Source: Liolophura sinensis
Lineage: Eukaryota > Mollusca > Polyplacophora > Chitonida > Chitonidae
DNA: 64,000 nt
Reading direction: 5' to 3'
NCBI RefSeq assembly: GCF_032854445.1
Contig: NC_088302.1
Coordinates: 44,060,645 to 44,124,644 of the forward strand
The notes below the pieces were generated by a model. It was not told the DNA's origin. It did not search any database and saw only the letters and a list, made by a program, of their open reading frames with translations. A program made the position numbers and the translations under genes. This document shows positions 24,800-37,010 of this stretch, piece after piece (position 1 is the first letter of the stretch; every line of letters begins with the position of its first letter).

Positions 24800-25870
24800 G
24801 ACTTAGATGTTCCATCTTTAACAGTTTTTGTGTGGATAAATATATACTTTCTTCAGGTCTCAACAGTTTGTATGAATCAGTCTGTGCTTCTCTCATGTCT
24901 TAACGCTTTTGTGTGAATCAAATCCACTTTTGCGTTTTGTCAATTTGCACTTCTCACCTGTCCATGAGTGGAACGGTTTTTCACTTCTGTTTACGTCGAT
25001 CAGACCATATTTCTTTCATGTCGACAATTGCTTGTGTATCAGACTACACTTCTTTCACGTTTCAACACTTTTGTGAAGGCTTTCGACGTTTCCAGAGGTA
25101 GGTTGATCGCAGAAGACATTTGTACCCTATATTTGCAACATTCGATAAGTCTGACCTTCCTCCATATCTAAACACTTTGGTGCGCGTCAGACAGGTGTTC
25201 TTGTGTCGACATCAGTCTACACTTCTTCCACATTTTCACACTATGTTTGGATTAGACTGCACCTCTCTTATGACAATACTTTTATGTGGACTAATCTGTA
25301 CTTCTTCCATCTTTCCACACTTTTTAGGGATCAGACTACACTTCTCATGTTTTCACACTTTCGTGGAGAAGGCTGCACTTCTCTCATGATTTCGCACTAT
25401 TGTGCGAAAATACTGCATTTTTCTCACGGCCTGTAGTCCCATCAGCTCCAAACACTTTTGTCAGTTTGCAGTTCCCTCATCTCCCTACACTTTTGTGCAA
25501 ATCAGCAGTTCTCCTCATCTCCGAACACTTTGTGCAAGTTGGTCTGTAGTTCCCTCATTTCCTAATATTTTTGTGCAAATCAGTCAACAGTTCCCTCATC
25601 TCACTTTTGTGCAAATTAGACTGCAGTTCCCTCATCTCCTAGCACTTTTGTGCAAATCAGTCAGCAGTTTCCCTCATAACACTTTTGTGCAAATCAATCT
25701 GCAGTTCCCTCATCTCCTGGCACTTTTGTGCAAATCAATCTACAGTTCCCTCATCTCATAACACTTTTGTGCAAATCAGTCAGCAGTGTCCTCATTCACT
25801 AACACTTTTATAGAAATCAGTCTGTAATTCCCTAATCTCCTAGCACTTTTGTGTAAATCCCAACACTCAA
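24800..25870. repeat. Tandem array, ~41-bp unit, about 1 kb
   Basis: Units are like CACTTTTGTGCAAATCAGTC then TGCAGTTCCCTCATCTCCTAA. In the best-preserved part, copies lie about 41 bp apart (25680, 25721, 25762); the left half is more diverged ('cttctcatgtcttaacacttttgtg'). The overlapping open frames here (24913-25761) are repeat by-products. Confidence 0.85.
25062..25136. repeat. Dispersed ~70-bp segment, copy 1
   Basis: Contains GCAGAAGACATTTGTACCCT. It interrupts the 41-bp array and is repeated at 25945-26020, just beyond the array's right end. Confidence 0.7.
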
Positions 25871-25944
25871 CTTCTCCATTGTCCCATATAAAGACACATT
25901 TGCTATTTGGATCGAGATATAGCTCAATGACTTTTAATAACAAG

Positions 25945-26020
25945 ATCCTTTAGACGAAGAGTTTTGACATTTCCAGGGGTGGATTGACCGCAGAAGACAT
26001 TTGTACCCGATATTTGGGAT
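25945..26020. repeat. Dispersed ~70-bp segment, copy 2
   Basis: Contains GCAGAAGACATTTGTACCCG within 'tttccaggggtggattgacc'. The two copies are about 885 bp apart, in the same orientation. Confidence 0.7.
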
Positions 26021-26929
26021 CTTAGAAATGTATATGCTCTCAAGCATAATTTTAACAAAGGCATATCAAGACTGTACATATGAGTGTATATCACCATAGT
26101 AACGTCACACGAACAAGCATTTGAAAGTTTTATTGTACAATATCGTAAGTCCACTTTTTTGGTAGATCTCCCTCGCACTTGCAAGTAAGTAGATATGCAT
26201 TTTGTGCAAACGTAGGTAGGTTTAACGTGACTTCGTGACAAAACGTTGACGGCGCGTAGTGTCTGGATGTTAAGTGGTTAGACAGAAACATTAACGCCGT
26301 GGTGGTTTAGGTAAATACTCAGCAGAAACTAGTCCATGTGTTAAATCAACACCGCAGTCCTTATGTCCCACGCTAACAGAAAGACTCCCCAACAATAGAC
26401 TGTTCTGACATTAGTGTGACTCCTACAACAGTATTTGACACCTGAACAATTACGCCCCAAATTGCGACAAATTCGATATCTCGCTTGAGTTCCACGTTAG
26501 TCCGTCTTCGGCTTTTATTTAGGTTTCCAACAAAATCAGTTCCGTACAAAAGCCAGGCGTTCAAGTCGTCTGAGTTATGTGCACCCCTGGATAGCCTTCA
26601 CGGGTGACCCCTCGGCGTAATCCACCCCACGGTGTTACGGCAACCCCCTCATACCTTCCAAACACACAACCCAATGTACTGTTTTCTCAACGTGACCAGA
26701 GATATCAGATTCTGCACAATAACATGCGACTGTGCCTCCGTGTTTTGGCATTTCATGCGGTTTCCACCCTTAAACCTTTGAATCGTAATGTCTTAGACGT
26801 TGAATAACCTTTACTATTTTCTTCTTTGAAAAGGGGAATTTTTCATAGCTGATTCAATACAGTGAAATACTTAAGTTAGTTCAGGTTTGATTGCTCTTTT
26901 TTTTGGATTGGAGTTTTAATGAAGTTCAC
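26021..26929. other. Intergenic, nothing recognised
   Basis: Short open frames on both strands with no domain or splice context. Confidence 0.4.
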
Positions 26930-27000
26930 CATGGTGGGAGGAAACCCATCAGAGCCAGACGGAAACCCACCATCTTCCACAGGTTGCTGGTAGATTGATA
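26930..27000 (-). repeat. SINE family A fragment, degenerate
   Basis: Reads 'catggtgggaggaaaccca' and 'cggaaacccaccat' then 'ccacaggttgctgg', the central family A region in inverted orientation. The 3' tail is decayed. Confidence 0.65.
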
Positions 27001-27644
27001 ATGTTGGATGCCCGCATCTCTTTCATTTTCACCTTTCAATGGAGGAATGTCTACGAGTGCACACAAACTAGCTGTCCCAGTATAACTTATGGTGAATATC
27101 TGAGAGACAAAACAGTGTAACATCATTTGCACTTCAAAAAACATTCTGCAGAAAAGTTTTAGCCAAGAAAGTTTGGATACAGTTTTCTGCCAAAGTGGTC
27201 TTTTTCAGTGACTCTTGCGCTTTGTTTTCAGTCCTTTCAATTCAAAGGGATCGAACATTTACCCAAGCATATACAAATACTGAAACACGTATAAAGTAGT
27301 TTGCGACCGTACCATACAGGGTGTGTCACGGGCAGAAAAAGAACAGAGTTGCATTCAGCGCTATAACAGACAGCCACCGATCGGATGTCACAGACCACGA
27401 CAATTAGTGGGAGCTGCACTTTACACCCTTTGTACCGCAGCGTGGAATTGCACCAGACATCACAATGGCATATGCAACATCCACAGGTCACGTGCATATA
27501 GAAAATACTTTTACGTGTCATTACCTGGATTAATTGCAGTTGCAAGTACGAGGCATGTGATTGGATATCTGATATAGCAATGTAAAAATTGGTGCACGGA
27601 CAAACTATATAATGTGTACACCAACAAAACGTGACCTTTGTGGC
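27001..27644. other. Intergenic, nothing recognised
   Basis: Overlapping open frames on both strands at 27237-27577 are not accompanied by domains or splice sites. Confidence 0.4.
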
Positions 27645-27860
27645 AGGGCCGATTCCACAAAGCCCTTTCTGACTTTAGTCAAAATTTAAAAACTCTGTTA
27701 CGATGCTTAGTTTTTGGTACCGGAATTTAAATTTGAACATTGTCTTAAGATAACATTGATGAAGTTTACAAAATTTTAATTTCTAGAACCTAAAAATAAG
27801 CTTTGTGATCTTATTTCAAATTTTGACTTAAGTCAGAAATGGCTTTGTGGGGTCGGCTCT
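27645..27860. mobile_element. Fold-back MITE, ~95-bp imperfect arms
   Basis: The left end GGGCCGATTCCACAAAGCCC and the following 'tttctgactttagtcaaaat' are mirrored at the right end by 'attttgacttaagtcagaaa' and GGCTTTGTGGGGTCGGCTC. The interior is also roughly self-complementary. It has no coding capacity and different termini from the two TACACTGAAA elements. Confidence 0.85.
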
Positions 27861-28789
27861 TGATCATTGAATGAAAGTCACTCAGTTGAGAACACCTTAC
27901 CACACCTGAGCACACCTTAGCACATCTTAGCAAAACAACGATGATGTAAATGCTGCCAAACGGCCGCATAGTTCTTTTCGAAAATTTTAATTCCTACACA
28001 CATACCCACATCTCTGTATTTACTTACAGACACGGGCCATCGATTCGGAATTATGTTAGATTGGTCTTCTGCATACTTCACTAAATTCGAGGCATTTCAA
28101 GACTTCACGCGCCATTCCACTTTGTTGTTTTCTTATCAGGGTGTCCATCTCCATAGTCTACTTGGCGTATACACTTGTAACCCCATGTTTTTCTCCGTTT
28201 CGGATTTTTTAAAATGCACAATGATGCACACGATAACACGCACAAGATTGTTGTCAACAGTACCGGCCTGGCCGTCGACAAATAGCTTGTTAGTAATGGC
28301 GCCTTAATTGTTATTTTTAGCAGGCCGCCATACATCAAAGGTGACAAATAAAGAGGTCTTTTTAAAACGCCTTGGGGTCTTGTCTCTACAAGTAACACTG
28401 ACACCCTGTAGATGTCCATGTATTGATTGGGTGGTGATATTTCCTACGATGATAGCATCACATGAAAGATAAAGAAAGTCAAATCCAAGCTGACGACTGT
28501 TCTGCATGAAGTCCACTTTAGAATTCTCACAGTCTGTTTTTATTTCTGTTCAATTAGTCAGAGGAAGAGTAGTTTCAGACATAGTCTTTTATTACCTCTC
28601 TCAGAATTCTCGCAGATGCCTTATGTTTCCCTCTCCTTTCATATATACGACATGTATGTGCAGTATATATGCTAACGAGCATGATACTTTAAAATGTTAA
28701 TACGCAGGCCTTTTCTGGGAGAATGATTTCTATGTATTTGTTACTATGTTTTTAATGTGACCAATTCATTTTGTACTCGCAGGTGGGCA
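27861..28789. other. Intergenic; hydrophobic minus-strand open frame noted
   Basis: A 104-codon minus-strand frame (28105-28419) has one hydrophobic stretch, PVLLTTILCVLSCASLCIL, but no signal, splice context or recognisable family. I do not call it. Confidence 0.35.
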
Positions 28790-28877
28790 GGCCTCCCACA
28801 ATGCTGGCCTAGATCATATATATAAGTGAAATATTCTTGAATACGGCGTAAAACAACAATTAAATAAATAAATAAAT
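28790..28877 (+). repeat. SINE family A, 3' fragment
   Basis: Contains 'cacaatgctggcc', 'ataagtgaaatattcttgaa' and 'tacggcgtaaaacaacaat', then (AAATA)n. Confidence 0.85.
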
Positions 28878-29289
28878 GAACACGTGCACCGAAAAGTGAT
28901 AACTGACTAAATTTAAGATGTAAAATTTCTTTCCCTCGCCAGTATGTATCGATGTACACATAATGGCACGAAAATAAACCTTTGCACCGAAGACATACAC
29001 CGAAAACGTATGGTGTAATTTGTATATTGCCTCTACCCAGAGCAACATATTCTCCAGTGTAACTCTTCGCGACGTGTGAAACAATATTTTGTTTGCATGT
29101 ACACAAAATTCTTCAAACACTACAAACTTATTACCTCAAAAGTGTACAAGCAGCTAAACTATACACTATTCACTTGGGCACCCTTAACGCCTATATAAAA
29201 TACTTAGGACCAAAGCCTTGTTGGACATTTCTGCCTTTGTGATGGAGCTGTGGGTCTAAAATCGGTTTAGAAATACAACATCGATCATG

Positions 29290-29380
29290 ATCCCCCGGTT
29301 TCCATATACCATAATGCTGGCCGCCGAAATATTCTTGAGTACGGCGTAAAACACCAATCAAATAAATAAAATAAATAAAT
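29290..29380 (+). repeat. SINE family A, 3' fragment with internal deletion
   Basis: Reads 'ccataatgctggccgcc' directly into GAAATATTCTTGAGTACGGC, skipping the usual 'gtcgtataagt', and ends in (AAATA)n. Confidence 0.88.
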
Positions 29381-29994
29381 CAACTATGATTCAGGGCTTA
29401 TGTTGATGGATTTCACAAGTTGGCCAGGTAATTCCTAACGAACATGCACTTAGATTGCTTAATCATCCTCAGTCCCTCTTACTTAACGCAGAGAATGACG
29501 GACTGACGACTTAACGACTGTCTGATTAGACTGCTGACTCTAGACTTCCGGAAGTCAAAAGTAAACCTTAGTTTGCATGAGCAGGTATTAACAGGTTGTC
29601 GGGGGAACTGTTTGGCGGCTGGTTGCTAAGCCCGACCGTTAGGATTACCAGCTACCGTGAATATTTTAGCACGCTTTCCTTCTCGACTTCACCCAGAAGA
29701 TGCATTCCCAGTCACGTCCGCATTGTTGAGGTTAGATCGCCTTCTGTCAGTTACAGCTCTGACAAGTCCCGTTCTAACCTAAGAGGGCGATGAGTAGGAT
29801 TTTTCTATTCGACGTTAGTTCGGTGTCAATTATGGCAAAGACATCTTTTCTTTTTTTATAAATCTCTGCATGCAGACTTTTTGGGAAGGTGTCATTGTCC
29901 CACGCAGAAGACAGCAAACATTCGCAAGAAAACAGTGGGCGTCAGTGATCTGTTATTTAACGTAGGTTCTTGTCAACAAAATCTAGGGAGCTAG
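29381..29994. other. Intergenic, nothing recognised
   Basis: The open frame at 29596-29793 lacks a domain and splice signals. Confidence 0.4.
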
Positions 29995-30321
29995 TATTAA
30001 AAAACGTTTGCCCATGATTCGCTAAGACACCGGAGATGTGAGTTCAAACCAGGCATTAGGCATGGAATTTGTAGATTCTAGATTTGCTCTCACTGCTGTG
30101 TACCTGGGGCTTTGATTACAATAAGCAGTCTAAGACAATTTATCTACAACCAATATGGTGTCCAAATCTGACGTCACACGTGGAAAAGTTCGTCAGTGAC
30201 TTGCCAAAGGTTTTTGGTTTGCACTGGGCCCGAAGGTTTCCTTCACCACCAAACTGACTGCCATGTAAGTAAAACATTCTTGAGTATGGCCCTAAAGAAC
30301 ACAATTAAATCAATAAAATAG
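29995..30321 (+). repeat. SINE family C, near full length
   Basis: The head has a B-box-like GAGTTCAAACCAGG near 30042. The body runs through 'accaatatggtgtcc', AAAGTTCGTCAGTGACTTGC and 'ggtttgcactgggccc'. The 3' end 'taaaacattcttgagtatgg' plus 'aattaaatcaataaa' is recognisably the same tail as family A. Confidence 0.75.
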
Positions 30322-30565
30322 ACAACATTGGGGACGATTGCTTTATAATATTCCGTTTATAAAAAATACTGACGATATTAACTGTTCAGGCATGTGTTTC
30401 GGAGACACGTGTATTTGTCAATAACGTGCAATCACTTGCCGATTTATCATCATTGAACGAATGAGGAAAAACTTATGATTTGGACAAAATCCACCCTCTG
30501 TAAATATTCCTTTAAAGAAATATGTTTGGATTGAATAATCTGAATTGAAAAGTGATGTATACTCT

Positions 30566-30603
30566 TTTGTTTATTTGGTTGATGTTTTATGCCGTACTCA
30601 AAC
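30566..30603 (-). repeat. SINE family A tail fragment
   Basis: 'tttgtttatttggttgatgt' followed by 'tttatgccgtactcaa' is the complement of the family A 3' end only. Confidence 0.6.
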
Positions 30604-31383
30604 CAGTGATGTATATATCGTGTATATATATGTTATTTTGATAGCGGCAAAAATTTCCAGTATATTGTTAATTTATTGTGAGATGGTTTACTGTTTACAT
30701 TTCAGATTTCAACCGGTTAACTTGCATTTGTTCGCACCTGCCTGTGCAGATATTATCCTAATTGTCGCCACAGTAATTAAGTATGTATTTCGCTACATGA
30801 TATGACTCACTCACTTCTCACAGATCTCGTTATTTCTCAGTCACGTGATCAGATTTGGAGCCTATATGATTCACCTTCAATCCGCAGAAATCAGTCGAGC
30901 AGATAAAGGTGAACGCCGTCGCACAACTTCAAAGGAATATATTAATTACACCGAAAAAGTAGCTTCTACAAAAATTATGTTATTACGTGCATGATCAGTG
31001 TCCGCCATTACAGACTGCTAGATAACTAATGCATGCATAATCTACATATTATGCAAAGCTAATAGAACCAGTAAGGGAAGGAGTGGCCTGATGTCTGCCT
31101 AGGAGAATTAAGTTTTTTTTTCTGTACCACCCCTGCTGTAACCCCCGGGCTACTACAGTGACCAGAGTGATAACAATATATCTAACAATCTCAGACAAGG
31201 ACTTTTATGGCCTAGCGTTTCACTAGCGTACAGTCTGTGACACACTATACTGTCTCGTTGAGGCATTCATCAGGTAGTAAAAAGAAAACTATATATACTG
31301 ATGAGTGTGGATACATGCTTGGTGTTTGACTTTCACACTTATATATACAGGCATGGGATCATATCTGATTTCCATACGATTTC
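30604..31383. other. Intergenic, nothing recognised
   Basis: AT-rich; no supported gene or repeat. Confidence 0.4.
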
Positions 31384-31575
31384 ACGTGAGATGAATGCAG
31401 AAATTCCCAAGCCCTTCTATATGATACTCTGAAACAAACAACTCCTCACGTGAAGAACACGTCATATGACAAAAAGCACACGTCCCGCAACTCAGGTGCA
31501 GCATATTATACGTCACTGGACATATAGACGTCATTTTACACGTGAAGCACACGTCACTCGTTCCCACGTATCTGA
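31384..31575. other. Cluster of CACGTG and ACGTCA-type motifs
   Basis: CACGTG occurs near 31384, 31447 and 31541, and ACGTC-containing half-sites recur (31463, 31512, 31530, 31551). Phrases such as 'cacgtgaagaacacgtcat' and 'cacgtgaagcacacgtcac' are near repeats of each other, so this may be a decayed tandem repeat rather than a control region. Confidence 0.45.
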
Positions 31576-32233
31576 GAGATACATGTTGTGCCAGTTGAGA
31601 TAAAATTGTAATAATCAGAAATGGTCAATGCATAACAGAAATATGCAAAGGCAATACACAGGCTAAATTTGACGGTGTCTTGATGGCATATCTTGTGATG
31701 AAAGTCGGTGTAAAATCTGCTTTTATCCCCGACGAAAAATGATACATGTTCTCCTTAGTTACCTTGGAAAACTGTTACAATATAAAAGACTATTATAATT
31801 GTAACAACGATTCAAATTAATTTAACAATAAACTGGGCTATACCTAGCGTTACGTTATCCGCCTTTTGTAAAACTAAAAATGTATGAAAATTATTATTAT
31901 TAATATTAGAAATTGCACAATAAAATCCGATTTTTTCTAGCATATAGTATGTACCCATAATGTATTATTGTAAACGCAAACCAAATGTACCATTTCAGGA
32001 TTGTCAGCACGATGAAAAATACCACAACTTTTTTAAAATCTGATTCTATATAAAATAACCCAATGCAGGAGCTTCCGCTTAGTTAGATATGGATTTTAGA
32101 CAAGTTCATTTTAGTTACTACCACTGTCATAGACACTTTCCAAACTTTTATTTCACGAAATGATTATCTGATCACGAGGTTCAAACGTATGCTGTTATCT
32201 CTAATGGGGGACCTTGGCCATAATAGTAAGTAT
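31576..32233. other. Intergenic, nothing recognised
   Basis: Strongly AT-rich with 'attattattattaatatta' near 31890; no supported feature. Confidence 0.4.
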
Positions 32234-32362
32234 ATATTTATTTATTTATTTGATTTGTGCTTTACCCCCGTACTCAAGAATATTTTAATTACACGACGAC
32301 GGCCAACATTATGGTGGGAGGAAACCGGACAGAGCCCGGGGGAAACCCACGACCATCCGCAG
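32234..32362 (-). repeat. SINE family A, inverted, directly abutting a 40-bp array
   Basis: Begins with (TTTAT)n, then TTGTGCTTTACCCCCGTACT, 'caagaatattttaattacac', 'gacgacggccaacattatgg' and 'gggaaacccacgaccatccg'. The tRNA-like head is missing. The 40-bp minisatellite starts about 40 bp further on. Confidence 0.88.
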
Positions 32363-32401
32363 ATTGGTAAGTGTATAGGCCGGATGTATAATCATCCATA
32401 A

Positions 32402-34290
32402 CGACAGGTACGCAAGATAAAGATACCGGTAAACCGCTTGTTGCTTATGTAAACATGTGTATGTACCGGTAAAAGGCTTGTTGCTAGTGTAAGCGTGTAT
32501 ATGTACCGGTAGAAGGCTTTGTGCTGATGTTAACATGTGTATGTACCGGTAACAGGCTTGTTGCTAATGCAAACGTGTGTATGTGTCGGTAGAAGGCTTT
32601 GTGCTGATGTAAACGTGTGTATGTACCGGTAAACGGCTTGTTGCTAATGTAAACATGTGTATGTATCGGTAAAAGGCTTTGTGCTAATGTAAACGTTTGA
32701 ATGTACCGGTCATGCCTTTGTGCTGATGTAAAAGTCTGCATGTACCGGCAAACGGCATTGTGCTAATGTAAACGTGTGCATGTACCGGCAAACGGCATTG
32801 TGCTAATGTAAACGTGTGTATGCACCGGCAAACGGCATTGTGCTAATGTAAACGTGTGCATGTACCGGCAAACGGCATTGTGCTAATGTAAACGTGTGCA
32901 TGTACCGGTAAAAGGCTTTATGCTGATGTAAATGTTGTGTATGTACCGGTAACGGCTTTGTGCTGATGTAAAAGTCTGCATGTACCGGCAAAACGCTTTG
33001 TGCTGATGTAAAAGTCTACATGTACCGGCAAAAACGTTTTATGCTGATGTAAACGTGTGTATGTACCGGCAAAGGGCCTTGTGCTGTTATAAAAGTGAGT
33101 ATGTACCGGTAAAAGGTTTTGTGCTGATGTAAACGTGTGTATGTACCGGTAGAAGGCTTTGTGCTGATGTAAACGTGTGTATGTACCGGTAGAAGGCTTT
33201 GTGCTGAGATAAACGTGTGTATGTACCGGTAACGGCTTTGTGTTGATGCAAACGTGTATATGTACCGGTAAAAGGCTTTGTGCTGATGTAAACGTGTGTA
33301 TGTACCGGCAAACGGCATTGTGCTAATGTAAACGTGTGCATGTACCGGTAAAAGGCTTTATGCTGATGTAAATGTTGTGTATGTACCGGTAACGGCTTTG
33401 TGCTGATGTAAAAGTCTGCATGTACCGGCAAAACGCTTTGTGCTGATGTAAAAGTCTGCATGTACCGGCAAAACGTTTTATGCTGATGTAAACGTGTGTA
33501 TGTACCGGCAAAGGGCCTTGTGCTGTTATAAAAGTGAGTATGTACCGGTAAAAGGTTTTGTGCTGATGTAAACGTGTGTATGTACCGGTAGAAGGCTTTG
33601 TGCTGATGTAAACGTGTGTATGTACCGGTAGAAGGCTTTGTGCTGAGATAAACGTGTGTATGTACCGGTAACGGCTTTGTGTTGATGCAAACGTGTATAT
33701 GTACCGGTAAAAGGCTTTGTGCTGATGTAAACGTGTGTATGTACCGGTAGAAGGCTTGTTGCTGATGTAAACGTGTGTGTGTGCCTGTAAAAGGCTTTTT
33801 GCTGATGTGAACGTGTGTATGTACCGGTAAAAAGCTCTGTGCTGATGTAAACGTGTGTGTGTCCCGGTAAAAGGCTTTGTGCTGATGTAAACGTGTGTAT
33901 GCACGGGCAAAAGGCTTGTTGCTGATGTAAACGTGTACATGTAGCGGTAAAAGGCTTTGTGCTGATGTAAACGTGTGTATGTACCGGTAAAGGGATTGCT
34001 GCTAATGTAAACGTATGTAGAAAACGGTAATGGCTTTTTGCTGACGTAACCGTGTTTATAGACCTGCAAAAGCCTTGTTGCTGACGTGAACGTGCACAAA
34101 TAGTAAAACGCGCTTTGCTGATGTAATATATGCAGACTGCAGGTAGACTCTATGCTTGCTGCTAAAGTAATCCTGTATATATGCAGATAAAACCCTTGCC
34201 GCTTATGTAGACTTATATCATGAGCCATTGAAGGTGATGTTTGGATGTAAGCACGTACATATGTACGAGTGAAAAGGCTTGCTTGGTGTA
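32402..34290. repeat. Minisatellite, ~40-bp unit, about 46 copies, with an 11-unit higher-order block
   Basis: The unit is like ATGTAAACGTGTGTATGTAC followed by CGGTAAAAGGCTTTGTGCTG. A block of 11 units is present twice in succession: the variant AATGTTGTGT is at 32931 and 33371, an offset of 440 bp, and the series of variants around it is the same in both, with one 1-bp indel. The array degenerates to the right from about 34000. The long minus-strand open frames here (for example 33323-34306) exist because three units make 120 bp, a multiple of three, so they are not proteins. Confidence 0.93.
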
Positions 34291-34767
34291 AACTCAGACT
34301 AGACAATAATTAGGGCACACATCCTCACAAAACAAGCTTCGCCTGACTCACGCGTACATGACCGCGTGGTTGGCCATGCACTTCCGCTTGCAGGTAATAT
34401 TTGTGAGTGCAGAGGCCACGCGGCCTGGAATGATAACGATCAGACGCGTCCTAATGAATGGGTTTGGTCCCGCCGGAATCGTCAGCTGCATGCGCATTGA
34501 CAGGTTGATCATATGGTGACAATGCATGAACAAAGGTAAGCGTTAGAGCAACGTTAGGAGGATAATGAAACAGGGGAGGGGGCAGGTAAATATTGTTGAT
34601 AAAATTTTGCATGCTTTGTAGAGGACTGTGGCATTCCTAGTGTTTACTGGAGGACATGAACTAACAGTTTTGTACAGATTTCTTTTCATGTCTGTGCGAA
34701 ATAATTTTTTTTAAACAGAAGCATATATATCTTATGTCTTAGATCAGTTTTTAACAACATGTTGTTT
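34291..34767. other. Intergenic, nothing recognised
   Basis: No gene or repeat supported. Confidence 0.4.
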
Positions 34768-35215
34768 CCAGACAATCAGACAACCGTCATCTCATTCCAA
34801 ACATTTAGACAATCGTTCACTTACGTCAGACAGTTAGACAACCTTCCATTTACTTCAAACAAGTAGACAGACAGAGCATAAAGACTATCGTTCCCTCAGC
34901 CTACTCCAGTCAGTTAGACAACTGTCTACTTACTCCAGACAAAATGTCCACTTAATCCACGTAATCTGACAACCGTCTGCATACTCCAGATAATTAGACA
35001 AACGCAGTCATTAATATAATGACCAGGTATGAATGTAACATATGTTTCATCATTCCTACACGACAAATGTCTACTCCATCCACACAATTAGACAATCATC
35101 CACTTACTCCAGCCAGTTAGTCAATTGTCCGCGTATCCAAGATAATTAGACATAACGCAGAATCGTTAATGTAACGACCAGTGATGTGGATGTAACACAT
35201 GTTTCATCATTCCTG
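34768..35215. repeat. Tandem array, ~30-bp unit, plus a ~156-bp-spaced duplication
   Basis: Units are like CAGTTAGACAACTGTCCACT then TACTCCAGA. Overlaid on this, 'gataattagaca' ... 'gtttcatcattcct' occurs twice (34987-35058 and 35140-35213), so the array and its flank were duplicated together. Confidence 0.75.
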
Positions 35216-36344
35216 CTTGTACCATGTTTTGGTGTGTGGCGTCCAGCAACAACAATGGTTCATCGTGCAGTAACGCAACTAGCGTATTATAGACCCCACC
35301 CGCACCCTTCCTAACACACACACCGAATATCTTCCCCCCGAGGGCGTGCCGTAGATGGGCATTATATGGAATAAAGACACAGCTTCACACTGCTGATGTG
35401 ATGACAACTGACGGGTGTTGGCGGAGTATTGTTCTTACCACTGTCTTACCAGTTTGTAAAGTCAACCTCATATGTATGTCAGGTAGCCAACTTAATTAGA
35501 ATTTATGCAGTTAACGTGAAGATTCTGACAGGTTCATCAGCAGGACCAATTTGATGAACCCAAAGAAAGCCTTTCATCTTAACAGACTGCAGTTTATTGT
35601 CAGTTTAAAAGCATGTACATCTAAATACTGAACAATTAAGGAACTTAACGCAAGAATTCACATCTACATATTTGACATTCGCATGGATTTACGTCTGAAA
35701 TATTTAATATATAGGATTCCAGAACAAAGAGCCCAATCATATGGCCAATAATAGCGAATTTGAACCACACAATGCTGAAACTGATTGGTTTTGATTCTAA
35801 AGCAAAGACAACTTGTCCAAAGAAGTGAACGCACTACTTCTTCCAAAGCTATCGCTGACATAGACCTCTTTCTACAGCATACTAAATCTAAGTTTCACTA
35901 TAAATGTATGGCCTGCGAATCGACAGAAATCTAACTGTAAACGATAATGGGTTTGAAAAGTTCCTATACCACAGTAGCGTGTGGAAAAGCTCACCAAGAT
36001 CGATGGTCGCCAAAACAGCACAAGCCTGGCGATACCTCGATCTGACCCAGATGCTACACCCAGGGATCACAAATTCAGGGTCTTGCTCATTTGGGTTTTT
36101 TGTTACAGTGGCATTGTTTTTGCTTTCAATACAGTTTCCGACTTTGTGGTTAGTAACGGTGCAATTTCACTGAAATACCATGCCGAAAACATCAGTCGTG
36201 ACAACAACTAAAATACAGACATATTATACTGATGCGGGACAAACCAATACCTTTTCTATCTCCATTCTATTGAGGCTCAAGTACTAAGATTGCCAATTAT
36301 GACGTCTTGTACATAACGCGTCTCAGTATTGAGCCCTGGCCTAA
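35216..36344. other. Intergenic, nothing recognised
   Basis: Overlapping open frames on both strands at 35888-36211 lack a domain or splice context. Confidence 0.4.
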
Positions 36345-37010
36345 CGCAATGGACACGAACACTCCATATGTGGTTAGATCCTGTTGGGAAAAGTGTTAAC
36401 TTCGGATATGAGTATTCTGGACTAGAGAATGTGATCATTTGGGCAGGTTGGATCTTATTGTGGTTAACTGTAAATGGAAGGTTATTTGTAGGTACTATAG
36501 ACCGGACAATGGGATCTAATGTCATAGCATGATCTACAGTGATGGGACAGACAGTGCATGTGTGGTTGAATTCTATTGCAATTGTGGTTAACTAAACATA
36601 CTTAGAATGTTGTGTACATGTATTTCAGACTAGACAATGTGATCTGATGTCGAAGCGTGATCTACCGCACCGGGGCAGACACTGTATATGTGGTTGGATT
36701 CTATTGCGATTGTGGTTAACTTAGCATACTTACAATGTTGTGTACATGTATTTCAGACTAGACAATGAGATCTGATGTCATAGCGTGATTTACCACACTG
36801 GGGCAGACAGTGTATGTGTGGTTGGATTCTATTGCGATTGTGGTTAACTCAACATATTTAGAATGTTGTGTACATGTATTTCAGACTAGACAATGGGATC
36901 TGATGTCGAAGCGTGATCTACCGCACCGGGGCAGACACTGTATATGTGGTTGGATTCTATTGCGATTGTGGTATTCTGGACAAGACAAGAATCTCATGTC
37001 GCAACCTTAT
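36345..37010. repeat. Tandem array, ~128-bp unit, about 5 copies
   Basis: GACTAGACAATG occurs at about 36628, 36756 and 36884 (period 128), with 'gtggttggattctattgcga' between. The leftmost units (from about 36345) and the truncated right end (around 36980) are more diverged. Open frames inside are incidental. Confidence 0.88.

Noticed and set aside
24913-25761. Several overlapping + strand open frames rich in Ser, Phe and His
   Set aside because: They lie wholly inside the 41-bp tandem array.
28105-28419. Minus-strand frame with one hydrophobic segment, considered as a membrane protein
   Set aside because: No splice signals, no family resemblance, and an overlapping + strand frame; one hydrophobic stretch in T-rich DNA is expected by chance.
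33323-34306. 327-codon minus-strand open frame (HQHKAFYRYIHTF-type repeats)
   Set aside because: Three 40-bp units make 120 bp, so the frame stays open through a minisatellite; no start context, splice sites or non-repeat domain.
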